From positions 385,320-449,319 of the forward strand of contig DJOF01000008.1 of the NCBI GenBank assembly GCA_002439585.1: a DNA stretch of 64,000 nt, given 5' to 3'. The position numbers and the translations under genes are program-made. Under the pieces are notes generated by a model. That model had not been told where the DNA came from and made no database searches. It saw only the letters and a program-made list of their open reading frames with translations. Shown here in pieces: positions 54,091-63,148 of the stretch. The stretch comes from Bacteroidales bacterium UBA6445 (GTDB lineage Bacteria; Bacteroidota; Bacteroidia; Bacteroidales; UBA932). Numbering within the stretch: the stretch's first letter is position 1; each line of letters opens with the position of its first letter.

Positions 54091-55242
54091 ATGAGTCAAG
54101 TTGTGAAACATAAGCTGCTGGGTCATACTCCCGACGAACTGAAATCCATTGCCTGTGAAGCCGGACTGCCTTCCTATGCCGGAGCACAGATCGCAAGGTG
54201 GATGTATAAGAACAAAGTGAAGACCATTGACGAGATGACAAATATCTCCAAAGAAGGCAGGGAGAGACTCTCTGCAGGCTATGAGGTAGGCGTTATCCCT
54301 TATTCCGAATGTGCGGTATCCGCTGACGGAACGAAGAAATACCTTTTTCCCGTGACGTGCTCACTCTCCCGAGGGCTCAATGCTATAGAGACAGATGCTG
54401 CGGGCAAGTGCGAGAGTAGCTGCATCGAATCTGTCATGATCCCAGATGAAGACAGGAAGACACTGTGCGTATCTTCTCAGGCAGGCTGCAAGATGGGTTG
54501 TCACTTCTGCATGACTGGAAGACAGGGTTTCCATGGCAATCTCTCGGTAGCTGACATCCTCTCCCAGTACATTTCAGTTGATGAATCAGACTCCCTTACT
54601 GGTACGGTATTCATGGGGATGGGTGAGCCCTTGGACAATTATGACAATGTCAAGCGAGCGATAGACGTGCTTACCGCTCCTTGGGGATTCGCCTGGAGTC
54701 CCAAGCGCATCACATTGTCCACTATAGGCGTACTCCCTATGCTCAGACGATTCCTTGACGAGACTTCATGTCACATAGCCGTGAGCCTGCATGACGCTTT
54801 ACCAGACGAGAGGGCAGACCTTATGCCTGTCCAGAAACTCTATGACATAACAGACGTAGTGCGCCTGCTTAGGCAATATGACTTCAGCGGACAGAGAAGA
54901 GTGAGCTTTGAGTACACAATGTTTGCCGGTCTGAACGATGACAAGATGCACGCTGACGCCATAGTCCGGCTTGTCCGTGGACTCGAATGCCGTGTCAATC
55001 TTATACGTTTCCATAAGATACCAGATTTCCCGTATGAGTCGTCTTCTGAGCCGATTATGAAGATGTTCCGCGACCGGCTCGCACGCTTTGGCATAACATC
55101 CACGATTAGAGCCTCTCGAGGAGAGGATATTCTTGCAGCCTGTGGTATGCTTGCCGGAAAGCACGGGCAGACAGGCGAGCACAAAGAACAAGATAATAAT
55201 CACACAAATAATAACTCTGATGGCAAGAAGGATGTTTACTAA
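54091..55242 (+). CDS. rlmN: 23S rRNA/tRNA (adenine-2-C2)-methyltransferase RlmN
   Basis: Radical-SAM methylation of A2503 and of tRNA. The N-terminal helical domain LLGHTPDELKSIACEAGLPSYAGAQIARWMYK is followed by the iron-sulfur motif CKMGCHFCMTGRQGF, MGMGEPLDNYDNV and VSLHDALPDERADLMP. The C-terminal tail HGQTGEHKEQDNNHTNNNSDGK is His/Asn-rich, beyond the family core. A TAAATTTG box lies 4 bp before the ATG (54079-54086), so the message may be almost leaderless, or that box may be chance. It overlaps the next start by ~20 bp. Confidence 0.93.
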   Translation: MSQVVKHKLLGHTPDELKSIACEAGLPSYAGAQIARWMYKNKVKTIDEMTNISKEGRERLSAGYEVGVIPYSECAVSADGTKKYLFPVTCSLSRGLNAIETDAAGKCESSCIESVMIPDEDRKTLCVSSQAGCKMGCHFCMTGRQGFHGNLSVADILSQYISVDESDSLTGTVFMGMGEPLDNYDNVKRAIDVLTAPWGFAWSPKRITLSTIGVLPMLRRFLDETSCHIAVSLHDALPDERADLMPVQKLYDITDVVRLLRQYDFSGQRRVSFEYTMFAGLNDDKMHADAIVRLVRGLECRVNLIRFHKIPDFPYESSSEPIMKMFRDRLARFGITSTIRASRGEDILAACGMLAGKHGQTGEHKEQDNNHTNNNSDGKKDVY

Positions 55243-57760
55243 TTTCAATAAAACGTTTGTCATAGCCTCTGTATTGGCGTTATTTGCTTTGAATTCTTTT
55301 GCGGCTGGGATATCTCCGGTATATGCCCAAGATTCTACAGCATGTCCGGTGACTATTGATGGCTTCCACGCATCTTGTGCGGATCGGACATCTGACTATG
55401 GCCAATCACGGATGCTGCCAGATGCGTCTAAAGAATATGTATTCAATCCAAGAGAGGACTCTCTCATGATAGTGAAGATGAAAGCCTATATTGCGGATAT
55501 CCGGAAGGAGCGTCCGGCTGTGGCTTTGGTCCTTAGTGGAGGTGGAGCAAAAGGGGCAGCCCATGTAGGGGTTATAGACTATATAGATTCTCTCGGGATT
55601 CCGGTTGACATAGTCCTTGGAACGAGCATGGGTGGGCTTGTCGGCTCCCTTTATTCGCTCGGCTATACGGCCTCGGATATGGACAAGATACTGAAGGACA
55701 TTGACTGGTCTGTAGCCCTGACAGATAGAGTGCCGCGAGACTACTCATCGTTCTCACTCAAGAAATACAAAGAGAAGATCCTACTCTCATTTCCCTTCTA
55801 TTATAAGAGAAATGCCCACAATGGAGCAAAAACCAAATGCTTTCAAAGGCGTTCTTCAGGGAAATTTGACGAGAACCATCTTGGAGGTGGGCAGTCGGAT
55901 GCCACCTCTGTTGTGCGGGATAATCTCATAGGAAGTCTTCCGTCAGGATTTGCTTATGGACAGAATGTCAACAATATATTAAGCTCTCTTACAGTTGGTT
56001 ATCAAGATGAGATGAGCTTTACTGATCTTCCTGTTCCGTTTATCTGTGTGGCAACGGAGATGGTATCCGGCAGGGCCAAGCTGTGGGGGGAAGGCAAACT
56101 CAACACAGCCCTGCGTTCGACGATGTCTATCCCAGGTGTATTTGCTCCGGTCAAGACAGACGGCATGGTTCTGGTTGACGGAGGCATGAGGGACAATTAT
56201 CCTACGGATATTGCAAAGCAACTGGGAGCTGACATTATCATAGGGGTTGACCTTGCAGAAGGATTCAGAGGTTATGAGGATCTTAACAATCTCGGTGATA
56301 TAATAGCTCAGGGCGTGGATATGCTTGGACGAGCTTCATATGAGACTAATATGAACCTGGCGGATGTGACAATCAAGCCGAACCTTCCTGAGTTCAATAT
56401 GATGAGCTTCGACAAGAAGAGCATAGCAACGATAGTGCAAAGGGGACATGAAGCGGCAGAGCAGCAGGCTGAAGCTCTTGATAGTATCAGGACACTTTTT
56501 GACGGTTATAGCCGTACTCTCCGTGCACCTAAGGCGGTAGACCTCAATTCCAAGTCGGTGATGATATCCAAGATTGAGATTCTCGGAGTCACTGACAATG
56601 AGTCCAGATACCTGATGAGGAAGATCGGTATTAAGCCGGGAGAGAGTCTCGACAAATCTGATATAGAGGAGGCGGTTTCTATCATAATGGGGACAAGTGC
56701 CTTTGATTATGTTACATATGAGCTTCAAGGCAAGGGCGAACCGTACGGGCTTCTTATACATTGCCGCAAGGGCCCAATACATCAGTTCGGGATAGGAGGC
56801 CGTTTCGATACGGAGGAGATAGTGTCTATATTGCTCAATCTTGGCTTTAATGTGCACGTTCTTCAGGGCTCTGCAGTTAATATCTATGCGAAAGTAAGTG
56901 CCAACCCTTATGCGAAGGTCCACTATTATCTCAATAATCCTAAAGGCCCGACCCTCAATGTTACAGCCTCGTTCAAATGGACTGACCACAATCGATTCAT
57001 GTTCGGAGAGGGCGACTACAATATGAAATTTACAAGCCTAAAGGAAGAGATATATTTTTCCAATATCAAGTGGCAAAAATTTGACCTGAATGTTGGTGCA
57101 AGAAGTGAATTCTTCAAACTTAATTCAGTCATGACCAACAAGGTGACAGGAGATTACGACCTTTCAAACCTTATCAACAATTATCTTTCTCTTTTCGGGA
57201 ATCTCACGGCAGAGACGTTTGATGACTCATATTTTCCTACGAGAGGATTCTCGTTCGGTTTAGGTTATGAATGGGTTTTTAAAGGCTTGAGGGATAAGAT
57301 AGAGCCTGTGCATGTGTTGGAATTTAACCTAAAAGGAGCATACCAGCCGGTGGATTACTTCGCTATAATCCCCTCTGTAAGTTTGCGTTACCTTTTAGGA
57401 GGAGATCCACCGCTTCCTTATATCAATCTGATTGGTGGCTCGATAGTTGGACGATATATGGAGCAGCAGATACCTTTCATCGGTATCAATTATGCCAGTA
57501 CAATGCAGAATTTCCTTACGATCTTCAGGAGCGATTTCAGATTCCGTCTTTTCAAGAACAACTATCTTACTGCAATTGCCAATTATGCGGTTGCAGTGCC
57601 TGAGTTGTCTGAAATTGGTGATCTTGAAGCTACCAAAGGGATCTTCGGTGTTGGGCTGAGGTATTCGTATAATTCCATTGTAGGCCCCGTGGAGTTTGAT
57701 CTGCATTGTTCTACCCGCAAAAAATTCGGTGCATATCTTGGGATAGGACTGTATTTCTGA
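55220..57760 (+). CDS. Patatin-like phospholipase with POTRA and beta-barrel (type Vd)
   Basis: A secreted lipolytic protein that carries its own outer-membrane pore. Signal peptide SVLALFALNSFAAG. The patatin domain (~80-345) has oxyanion loop SGGGAKGAAH, nucleophile Ser in GTSMGG and the DGGMRDNYP catalytic Asp. Then a POTRA-like part (MISKIEILGVTDNESRYLMRKIGIKPGE) and a C-terminal 16-strand-type barrel ending GAYLGIGLYF with terminal Phe. I place the start at MARRMFTNF (55220); 55232 is the alternative. It overlaps rlmN by about 23 bp. Confidence 0.9.
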   Translation: MARRMFTNFNKTFVIASVLALFALNSFAAGISPVYAQDSTACPVTIDGFHASCADRTSDYGQSRMLPDASKEYVFNPREDSLMIVKMKAYIADIRKERPAVALVLSGGGAKGAAHVGVIDYIDSLGIPVDIVLGTSMGGLVGSLYSLGYTASDMDKILKDIDWSVALTDRVPRDYSSFSLKKYKEKILLSFPFYYKRNAHNGAKTKCFQRRSSGKFDENHLGGGQSDATSVVRDNLIGSLPSGFAYGQNVNNILSSLTVGYQDEMSFTDLPVPFICVATEMVSGRAKLWGEGKLNTALRSTMSIPGVFAPVKTDGMVLVDGGMRDNYPTDIAKQLGADIIIGVDLAEGFRGYEDLNNLGDIIAQGVDMLGRASYETNMNLADVTIKPNLPEFNMMSFDKKSIATIVQRGHEAAEQQAEALDSIRTLFDGYSRTLRAPKAVDLNSKSVMISKIEILGVTDNESRYLMRKIGIKPGESLDKSDIEEAVSIIMGTSAFDYVTYELQGKGEPYGLLIHCRKGPIHQFGIGGRFDTEEIVSILLNLGFNVHVLQGSAVNIYAKVSANPYAKVHYYLNNPKGPTLNVTASFKWTDHNRFMFGEGDYNMKFTSLKEEIYFSNIKWQKFDLNVGARSEFFKLNSVMTNKVTGDYDLSNLINNYLSLFGNLTAETFDDSYFPTRGFSFGLGYEWVFKGLRDKIEPVHVLEFNLKGAYQPVDYFAIIPSVSLRYLLGGDPPLPYINLIGGSIVGRYMEQQIPFIGINYASTMQNFLTIFRSDFRFRLFKNNYLTAIANYAVAVPELSEIGDLEATKGIFGVGLRYSYNSIVGPVEFDLHCSTRKKFGAYLGIGLYF

Positions 57761-57823
57761 TGTGCGATATTTAGCTAATCTCGTAGCTCAGGCTCTCATC
57801 ATGTATGAGGGAATAGATCTGTC

Positions 57824-57920
57824 TTCCAGCCATTTTCATCTTTATCATCAGCCCAGTACCTTTATCATCAGCCCGGTACCTCCAGTACACTTCTTCTTCC
57901 AAAGTCGAGGCTGCCTCCTC
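57824..57920. repeat. MITE-like dispersed repeat, copy 3 (core only)
   Basis: Shares CCAGCCATTTTCATCTTT, TCCAGTACACTTCTTCTTCC and AAAGTCGAGGCTGCCTC with the other two copies, but both inverted ends are missing. It carries a 20-bp tandem duplication (57841-57860 and 57861-57880, one mismatch). Confidence 0.75.
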
Positions 57921-57996
57921 GTACTTTTGCTCAGTCAGATAGTTCAGCTATCCTTTTCAAGAGTTGAGCCTGATGATGTCTGATGATGTTTGTTAA

Positions 57997-58028
57997 TTTG
58001 CACATTGCCTCAGTCTTTGCTATATTTG
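57997..58028 (+). promoter_or_regulatory. Promoter of the GH3-pst operon
   Basis: TTTG (57997-58000), 20 bp, TATATTTG (58021-58028), exact consensus. The leader is about 100 nt. No phosphate-box-like repeats are evident. Confidence 0.7.
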
Positions 58029-58133
58029 CCAATGGCGTTTGTGCGTCCGTAGAGCAAATAGCATAGGCGGAATTTTTCATGCCAAGACGCGGAGTACATC
58101 GTCAGACCAGAGTTACTGAAATTTAAACTTGTT

Positions 58134-60374
58134 ATGAGAATAGCCCTATACGCGTGCATGACGGCTGTTTTGGCTTGTTCATGTGCCACCACCGGACATA
58201 AGTCTGGTCTCGTGTATCTTGACGTGGATGCACCTATTGAGGAGCGGGTAGAGGATGCTCTCTCGAGAATGACTCTTGAAGAGAAAGTTGCAGTCCTTCA
58301 CGCTCAGTCCAAATTCAGTTCTGCCGGAGTCCCGAGACTTGGCATTCCTGATCTTTGGTGTACTGACGGCCCCCACGGCATACGTCCTGAAGTTCTGTGG
58401 GATGAATGGAATCAAGCCGGATGGACCAATGATTCTTGTACTGCGTTTCCGGCTCTCACATGCCTTGCTGCAACCTGGGATAAGTCACTGTCAAGTCTTT
58501 ACGGTAAAAGTATAGGCGAAGAAGCCCAGTACCGCAACAAAGATGTGCTTCTCGGTCCTGGAGTGAATATTTACAGGTCACCGCTTAACGGCCGTAATTT
58601 TGAGTATATGGGAGAGGATCCTTATCTTTCTTCCAAGATGGTGGTTCCATACGTGCAAGGAGTGCAGAGCAACGGTGTGGCCGCCTGCGTCAAGCATTTC
58701 GCAGTGAATAATCAAGAAGCATACAGGATGAACGTCAATGTGAATGTTGACGACAGGACTTTGTACGAACTTTATCTTCCTGCTTTCGAGGCGGCAGTGC
58801 GAGAGGGAGGTGCGTGGGCTATAATGGGCTCGTACAACCTTTATAAGAATCAGCATTGCTGTCACAATCAGTATCTGCTCAATGACATTCTCAAAGGAGA
58901 ATGGGGCTTTGACGGAGTTGTAGTAAGCGACTGGGGCGGAACTCATGATACGGATCAAGCCATATCGAATGGTCTTGATCTTGAGTTTGGTACATGGACA
59001 GACGGACTCAAAGCCGGTCGCAAGAATGCCTATGACACATATTATCTTGCAGATGCTTATCTTGAAAGGCTTCGTAGCGGACAGGCTGACATGAAGGTTC
59101 TCGATGACAAGGTCCGCCGTGTGCTGAGGCTGCAGATGAGAACTAATATGGGTCCGAGACATTTCGGTCGCTTTACCTGTGAGTCGCATTCGGCCGCAGC
59201 GAGGAAGATCGGAGCGGACGGTATTGTGCTGCTCAAGAACGACGGAGTACTTCCTATTGACACGGCATCGGCGCGCAATATCTTAGTTGTCGGTGAAAAT
59301 GCCATCAAGATGATGACTGTAGGCGGAGGAAGTTCTTCGCTTAAGACAAAATATGAGATTCTGCCTTTGGAGGGAATCCGCAATGCTTTTGCCGGTAAGT
59401 CCGAGGTAAGATATGAGCGAGGTTATATCGGGGATGTCAGCGGTGAGTACAACGGTGTGACGAGCGGACAGAATTTGTCTGAATCACGGTCAACTGAAGA
59501 GCTTGTTGCCGATGCCGTAAAGGCTGCATGTGTTGCGGACTATGTGATTTTCGTGGGTGGTCTCAACAAAGCTGCTCATCAAGACTGCGAGGGTGACGAC
59601 AGACTGTCATATGAACTTCCTTATGGTCAGGATGCCGTAATAGAAGCCATAGCAGCTGCTGCTCCAGGCAAGACGATCGTGGTCAATATCTCTGGCAATG
59701 CAGTAGCTATGCCATGGCTTGACAAGGTAAGTGCAGTCCTTCAAGACTGGTATATCGGCAGTGAAGCAGGTAATTCTCTTGCTGATGTGCTGACAGGAAA
59801 AGTCAACCCTTCAGGCAAATTGCCATTCACGATGCCTTATTCTTTGGCAGATGACCCGCTACATACTGAGCGCCAGTATCCTGGTCTCAAGAGAGATAGC
59901 GAAAATATACTGGATGAGTATTATGATGAAGGTATTTTTGTCGGTTACAGATGGTATGAGAAGAAGGGAATACGGCCGATGTTTCCGTTCGGCCATGGAC
60001 TCAGCTATACTACATTTGTATATGGAAGTCCTAAGGTGTCGAAGAGTTCTATGACACAGGCCGGAACGGTAAAGATCTCTATGACAGTGACTAACAGTGG
60101 TAAAAGAGCTGGAGCGGAAGTTGTGCAGTTGTATGTTGCTGATAAGGAATCTTCGGTAGAAAGGCCGGTTAAAGAACTGAAAGGTTTTGAGAAGGTATAT
60201 CTGCAGCCTGGAGAAAGCAGAGAGGTATCGTTCACATTAACCTCCAGGGATCTCAGCTATTTCGATGCTGCGTTGCATAAGTGGGTGGCAGAACCAGGTA
60301 TGTTCGACCTTATGATAGGTTCCTCTTCGGAAGATATTCGAGTATCAGTTCCTATAGAGCTTAAAGCCGAATAG
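58134..60374 (+). CDS. GH3 beta-glucosidase lipoprotein
   Basis: Hydrolyses terminal beta-linked sugars, probably glucose, from oligosaccharides. Lipobox VLACSC near residue 17. Barrel domain (~45-350) with the nucleophile Asp266 in FDGVVVSDWGGTHDTD, then the alpha/beta sandwich with the acid/base Glu near CEGDDRLSYELPYGQD, and a C-terminal fibronectin-like domain (VTNSGKRAGAEVVQLYVAD). 746 residues, normal. The TAG stop overlaps the following GTG start by one base. Confidence 0.93.
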   Translation: MRIALYACMTAVLACSCATTGHKSGLVYLDVDAPIEERVEDALSRMTLEEKVAVLHAQSKFSSAGVPRLGIPDLWCTDGPHGIRPEVLWDEWNQAGWTNDSCTAFPALTCLAATWDKSLSSLYGKSIGEEAQYRNKDVLLGPGVNIYRSPLNGRNFEYMGEDPYLSSKMVVPYVQGVQSNGVAACVKHFAVNNQEAYRMNVNVNVDDRTLYELYLPAFEAAVREGGAWAIMGSYNLYKNQHCCHNQYLLNDILKGEWGFDGVVVSDWGGTHDTDQAISNGLDLEFGTWTDGLKAGRKNAYDTYYLADAYLERLRSGQADMKVLDDKVRRVLRLQMRTNMGPRHFGRFTCESHSAAARKIGADGIVLLKNDGVLPIDTASARNILVVGENAIKMMTVGGGSSSLKTKYEILPLEGIRNAFAGKSEVRYERGYIGDVSGEYNGVTSGQNLSESRSTEELVADAVKAACVADYVIFVGGLNKAAHQDCEGDDRLSYELPYGQDAVIEAIAAAAPGKTIVVNISGNAVAMPWLDKVSAVLQDWYIGSEAGNSLADVLTGKVNPSGKLPFTMPYSLADDPLHTERQYPGLKRDSENILDEYYDEGIFVGYRWYEKKGIRPMFPFGHGLSYTTFVYGSPKVSKSSMTQAGTVKISMTVTNSGKRAGAEVVQLYVADKESSVERPVKELKGFEKVYLQPGESREVSFTLTSRDLSYFDAALHKWVAEPGMFDLMIGSSSEDIRVSVPIELKAE

Positions 60375-62302
60375 TGGTGCAGATCAGACATAAAGCTTGC
60401 GGCTTCTTTCTTCTGTTGGCTTCTGCCTTGCTTTCCGCCTGTTTTCATGATACGGACAAAAGGGAGAATCTCAGTGGACAGGTATCTATATCCGGTGCAT
60501 TTGCCCTGTATCCTCTTACCATCCAGTGGTCCAATGAGTTCGAGGTCCTTCATCCAAATGTGGTGATAGACGTGTCTGCCGGTGGAGCCGGAAAGGGCAT
60601 GACTGATGTGCTGAATGGCATGGTAGATTATGCCATGTTGTCGAGAGAGTTGCATCAGGAAGAGAAAGATGCAGGGGCTATAGCTTTCGTTGTCGGGCGT
60701 GATGCGGTGCTTCCTGATATTTCAGCGAAAAATCCGTATGTCGGACAGCTTCTTAAGCGTGGCATTACTTCGGATGAAGCCCGGAAAATATGGGTGACAA
60801 GGGAGATAACGGAGTGGGGACAGCTTCTCGGTAACGGTGACAGGCACAAAATCCATGTCTACACACGTTCCGATGCTTGTGGTGCGGCAGATACTTTTGC
60901 AGCTTGGTTTGATTCTGCTCAGGAGGACCTCAAAGGTACGGCAGTGTTTGGTGACCCAGGTGTCGCTGGAGCTGTGATCAAGGATAAGTGGGGTATAGGC
61001 TACAACAATTTGGCCTATGCCTACGACCCCCAGACTCATCATCCTCAAGAAGGCATTGCTATACTGCCTATTGATACTGACATGGATGGGATGATAGACT
61101 CCTCGGAAGATTTCTATGCGACCAAAGAGATGTTAGTCAATGCGGTGGAAAATGACAAATACCCTACTCCGCCTGCACGTAATCTGTATTTCGTCTCAAG
61201 GGGGGCACCGAAAGACTCGGCAGCGCTTGAGTTCTTGTCGTATGTGCTCAAGGATGGACAGTCGTTCAATGAACCTGCTGGCTATGTCCGCATCTCGGGT
61301 AAGATGCAGAGTGACAATGCCAAGCTTCTGAGACAGTCCAAGAAAGCGGTTCAGCTAAGAGCCAACAATACCGACAGTATCGTCTGGATATTTATTGGTA
61401 TAGCTGTTGGCGTTTGTGCCCTGTTCGGAGGATCAATATTCCGCAAATCGCTGAATGATAGGCGTATCTACAAGCAGAATCTGTCGTCTGCATTCATGCT
61501 TATATTGACAGTGTCTTCGATGCTGCTTCTGTTGCTGATGATAGTGGGGCTGCTAATGAAGTCTCTACCTATATTACAGGAGAATTCTTTCTGGGATCTA
61601 GTCACCTCATCCGAGTGGAAACCCTCTCAGAAGAAGTTTGGATTTCTTCCCTATATATGTGGAACCTTGGCGGTTACATTCCTGTCTATCTGTATAGCTT
61701 TGCCTTTGTCTCTGCTTACTGCGATCTCTCTGACAGAATATTCACGCAAGATAGTGAGGCACTTCGTATATCCAGCTCTCGATATATTGGCTTCCTTGCC
61801 CTCTGTCATATACGGAGTTTGGGGTATATTGTTACTCATACCTGTGACAGGGTATTCTCTGCTTACTGCATCGGTAGTGCTATGTCTGATGATTCTCCCT
61901 ATTTTGGTGAGCCTTTTCGTTGAGATCTTCTCGTCTGTGCCACAGGATCTGAGGGATGCTTCGATGTCTCTTGGAGCCACAAGGTGGCAGACTACCCGCA
62001 AGGTAGTGCTTCGCAAGTCTCTCTCTGGAATTTTCGCTGCTGTGGTGCTTGCACTATCCAAGGCGATGGGAGAGACTATAGCAGTAATGATGGTCTGTGG
62101 TGGACTCAACTCCATTCCGCATTCTTTGTTTGATTCGTTTTCTACCCTCCCGGCTTTTATCGGTAACAAGTTCGGAGAGATGGCTTCGATACCTCTGTAT
62201 GAATCAGCAATCATGTTTGCGGCTTTGTTGTTGCTTGTTATAGTAGTGATATTCAATATATTATCACGAGTGATACTTTATAGGATAGGAAAGAAGCAAT
62301 GA
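60374..62302 (+). CDS. Fused phosphate-binding protein and permease (PstS-PstC)
   Basis: The N-terminal ~310 residues are a phosphate-binding protein (ISGAFALYPLTIQWSNEF, SAGGAGKGMTDVLNGMVDYAMLSREL, SDACGAADTFAAWF) with lipobox LLSAC (Cys23). A membrane helix (IVWIFIGIAVGVCALFGG, ~328-346) leads to a cytoplasmic linker and a full PstC permease with SLGATRWQTTRKVVLRKSLSGI, the ATPase-coupling loop, and about six helices. PstS and PstC are usually separate genes. The start is GTG, fixed by the signal peptide. The pstA start overlaps its stop by 4 bp. Confidence 0.92.
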   Translation: MVQIRHKACGFFLLLASALLSACFHDTDKRENLSGQVSISGAFALYPLTIQWSNEFEVLHPNVVIDVSAGGAGKGMTDVLNGMVDYAMLSRELHQEEKDAGAIAFVVGRDAVLPDISAKNPYVGQLLKRGITSDEARKIWVTREITEWGQLLGNGDRHKIHVYTRSDACGAADTFAAWFDSAQEDLKGTAVFGDPGVAGAVIKDKWGIGYNNLAYAYDPQTHHPQEGIAILPIDTDMDGMIDSSEDFYATKEMLVNAVENDKYPTPPARNLYFVSRGAPKDSAALEFLSYVLKDGQSFNEPAGYVRISGKMQSDNAKLLRQSKKAVQLRANNTDSIVWIFIGIAVGVCALFGGSIFRKSLNDRRIYKQNLSSAFMLILTVSSMLLLLLMIVGLLMKSLPILQENSFWDLVTSSEWKPSQKKFGFLPYICGTLAVTFLSICIALPLSLLTAISLTEYSRKIVRHFVYPALDILASLPSVIYGVWGILLLIPVTGYSLLTASVVLCLMILPILVSLFVEIFSSVPQDLRDASMSLGATRWQTTRKVVLRKSLSGIFAAVVLALSKAMGETIAVMMVCGGLNSIPHSLFDSFSTLPAFIGNKFGEMASIPLYESAIMFAALLLLVIVVIFNILSRVILYRIGKKQ

Positions 62303-63147
62303 AGCGGAAAAGTAAATTCATCGAGGAAAATATAATGGTGGCTCTTATGTGGGTTGCCGTAGTCCTTGTAATAATCTTTGTAGCCTCGATTATATGTACG
62401 ATATTCATCAAAGGATTCTCTTCTATCTCTTGGGATATGATCACCAAGGTTCCCGGAACAAATTGGAGTCTTACCAATGACGGAGGATTTCTGAATGCAA
62501 TTCTTGGCTCAGTGTATGTCGTTGCTCCTGCGATAGTATTGGCGTTGGTGGTGAGTATCCCTGTCGTCTTCTACATGAATCTGTACCGCAGACGTAGCAA
62601 CCGTCTCTCGTATATTGCTCGTCTCGTGTATGATGTTCTGTATGGCATTCCCTCCATAGTGTATGGCGCATTCGCATTTATGGTGATGGTTGCCGTCGGC
62701 ATGAGAGCTTCAGTTCTTGGTGGAATTCTTGTGAGTACTCTTCTGATAATACCTATGCTCATAAGAAGCGGCGATGAGATCTCAAAGTCGGTTCCCGATG
62801 ACATGATTGACGCTGCCTATTCGTTAGGTGCTACCAAATGGGAGACCTTGAAGGTGGTTGTGAAGCAGGTTCTTCCCGGTATGGCAACAGCAACTTTGCT
62901 GGCGGTTGGCAAGGCAGTCGGTGATGCTGCAGCTGTGATGTTTACAGCCGGATTCTCAGATTCCTTGGCGACATCTCTTTCATCCCCTACTGCAACTCTT
63001 CCACTTGCCATCTTCAACTGGATCACTATGCCAGAGCCTTTCCCTGGAAGAGCCTATGCGGCAGCTTTGGTGCTTACTGTCATAGTCCTTATTCTGAGCC
63101 TAGGCGGCAGGTGGATCACCAATCATTTTACCAAGAATAATATGTAA
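62299..63147 (+). CDS. pstA: Phosphate ABC transporter permease PstA
   Basis: Second membrane half of the phosphate importer. 282 residues with about six helices. The coupling motif is DDMIDAAYSLGATKWETLKVVVKQVLPGMATATLLAVGKAVGDAAAVM. The start overlaps the PstS-PstC stop by 4 bp (ATGA). The next gene begins one base after the stop. Confidence 0.95.
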   Translation: MKRKSKFIEENIMVALMWVAVVLVIIFVASIICTIFIKGFSSISWDMITKVPGTNWSLTNDGGFLNAILGSVYVVAPAIVLALVVSIPVVFYMNLYRRRSNRLSYIARLVYDVLYGIPSIVYGAFAFMVMVAVGMRASVLGGILVSTLLIIPMLIRSGDEISKSVPDDMIDAAYSLGATKWETLKVVVKQVLPGMATATLLAVGKAVGDAAAVMFTAGFSDSLATSLSSPTATLPLAIFNWITMPEPFPGRAYAAALVLTVIVLILSLGGRWITNHFTKNNM

Positions 63148-63148
63148 T

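Larger units (their letters stand above)
57761..58133. other. Intergenic region between patatin gene and GH3 gene
   Basis: 373 bp without a gene. It holds repeat copy 3 (57824-57920), flanking 8-bp inverted sequences TCAGGCTC (57788-57795) and GAGCCTGA (57966-57973), and the GH3 promoter. A 73-codon open frame inside runs through the repeat and has no protein-like character. Confidence 0.7.

Noticed and set aside
57762..57983. 73-codon frame after the patatin gene
   Set aside because: It reads through repeat copy 3 and the GH3 upstream region.
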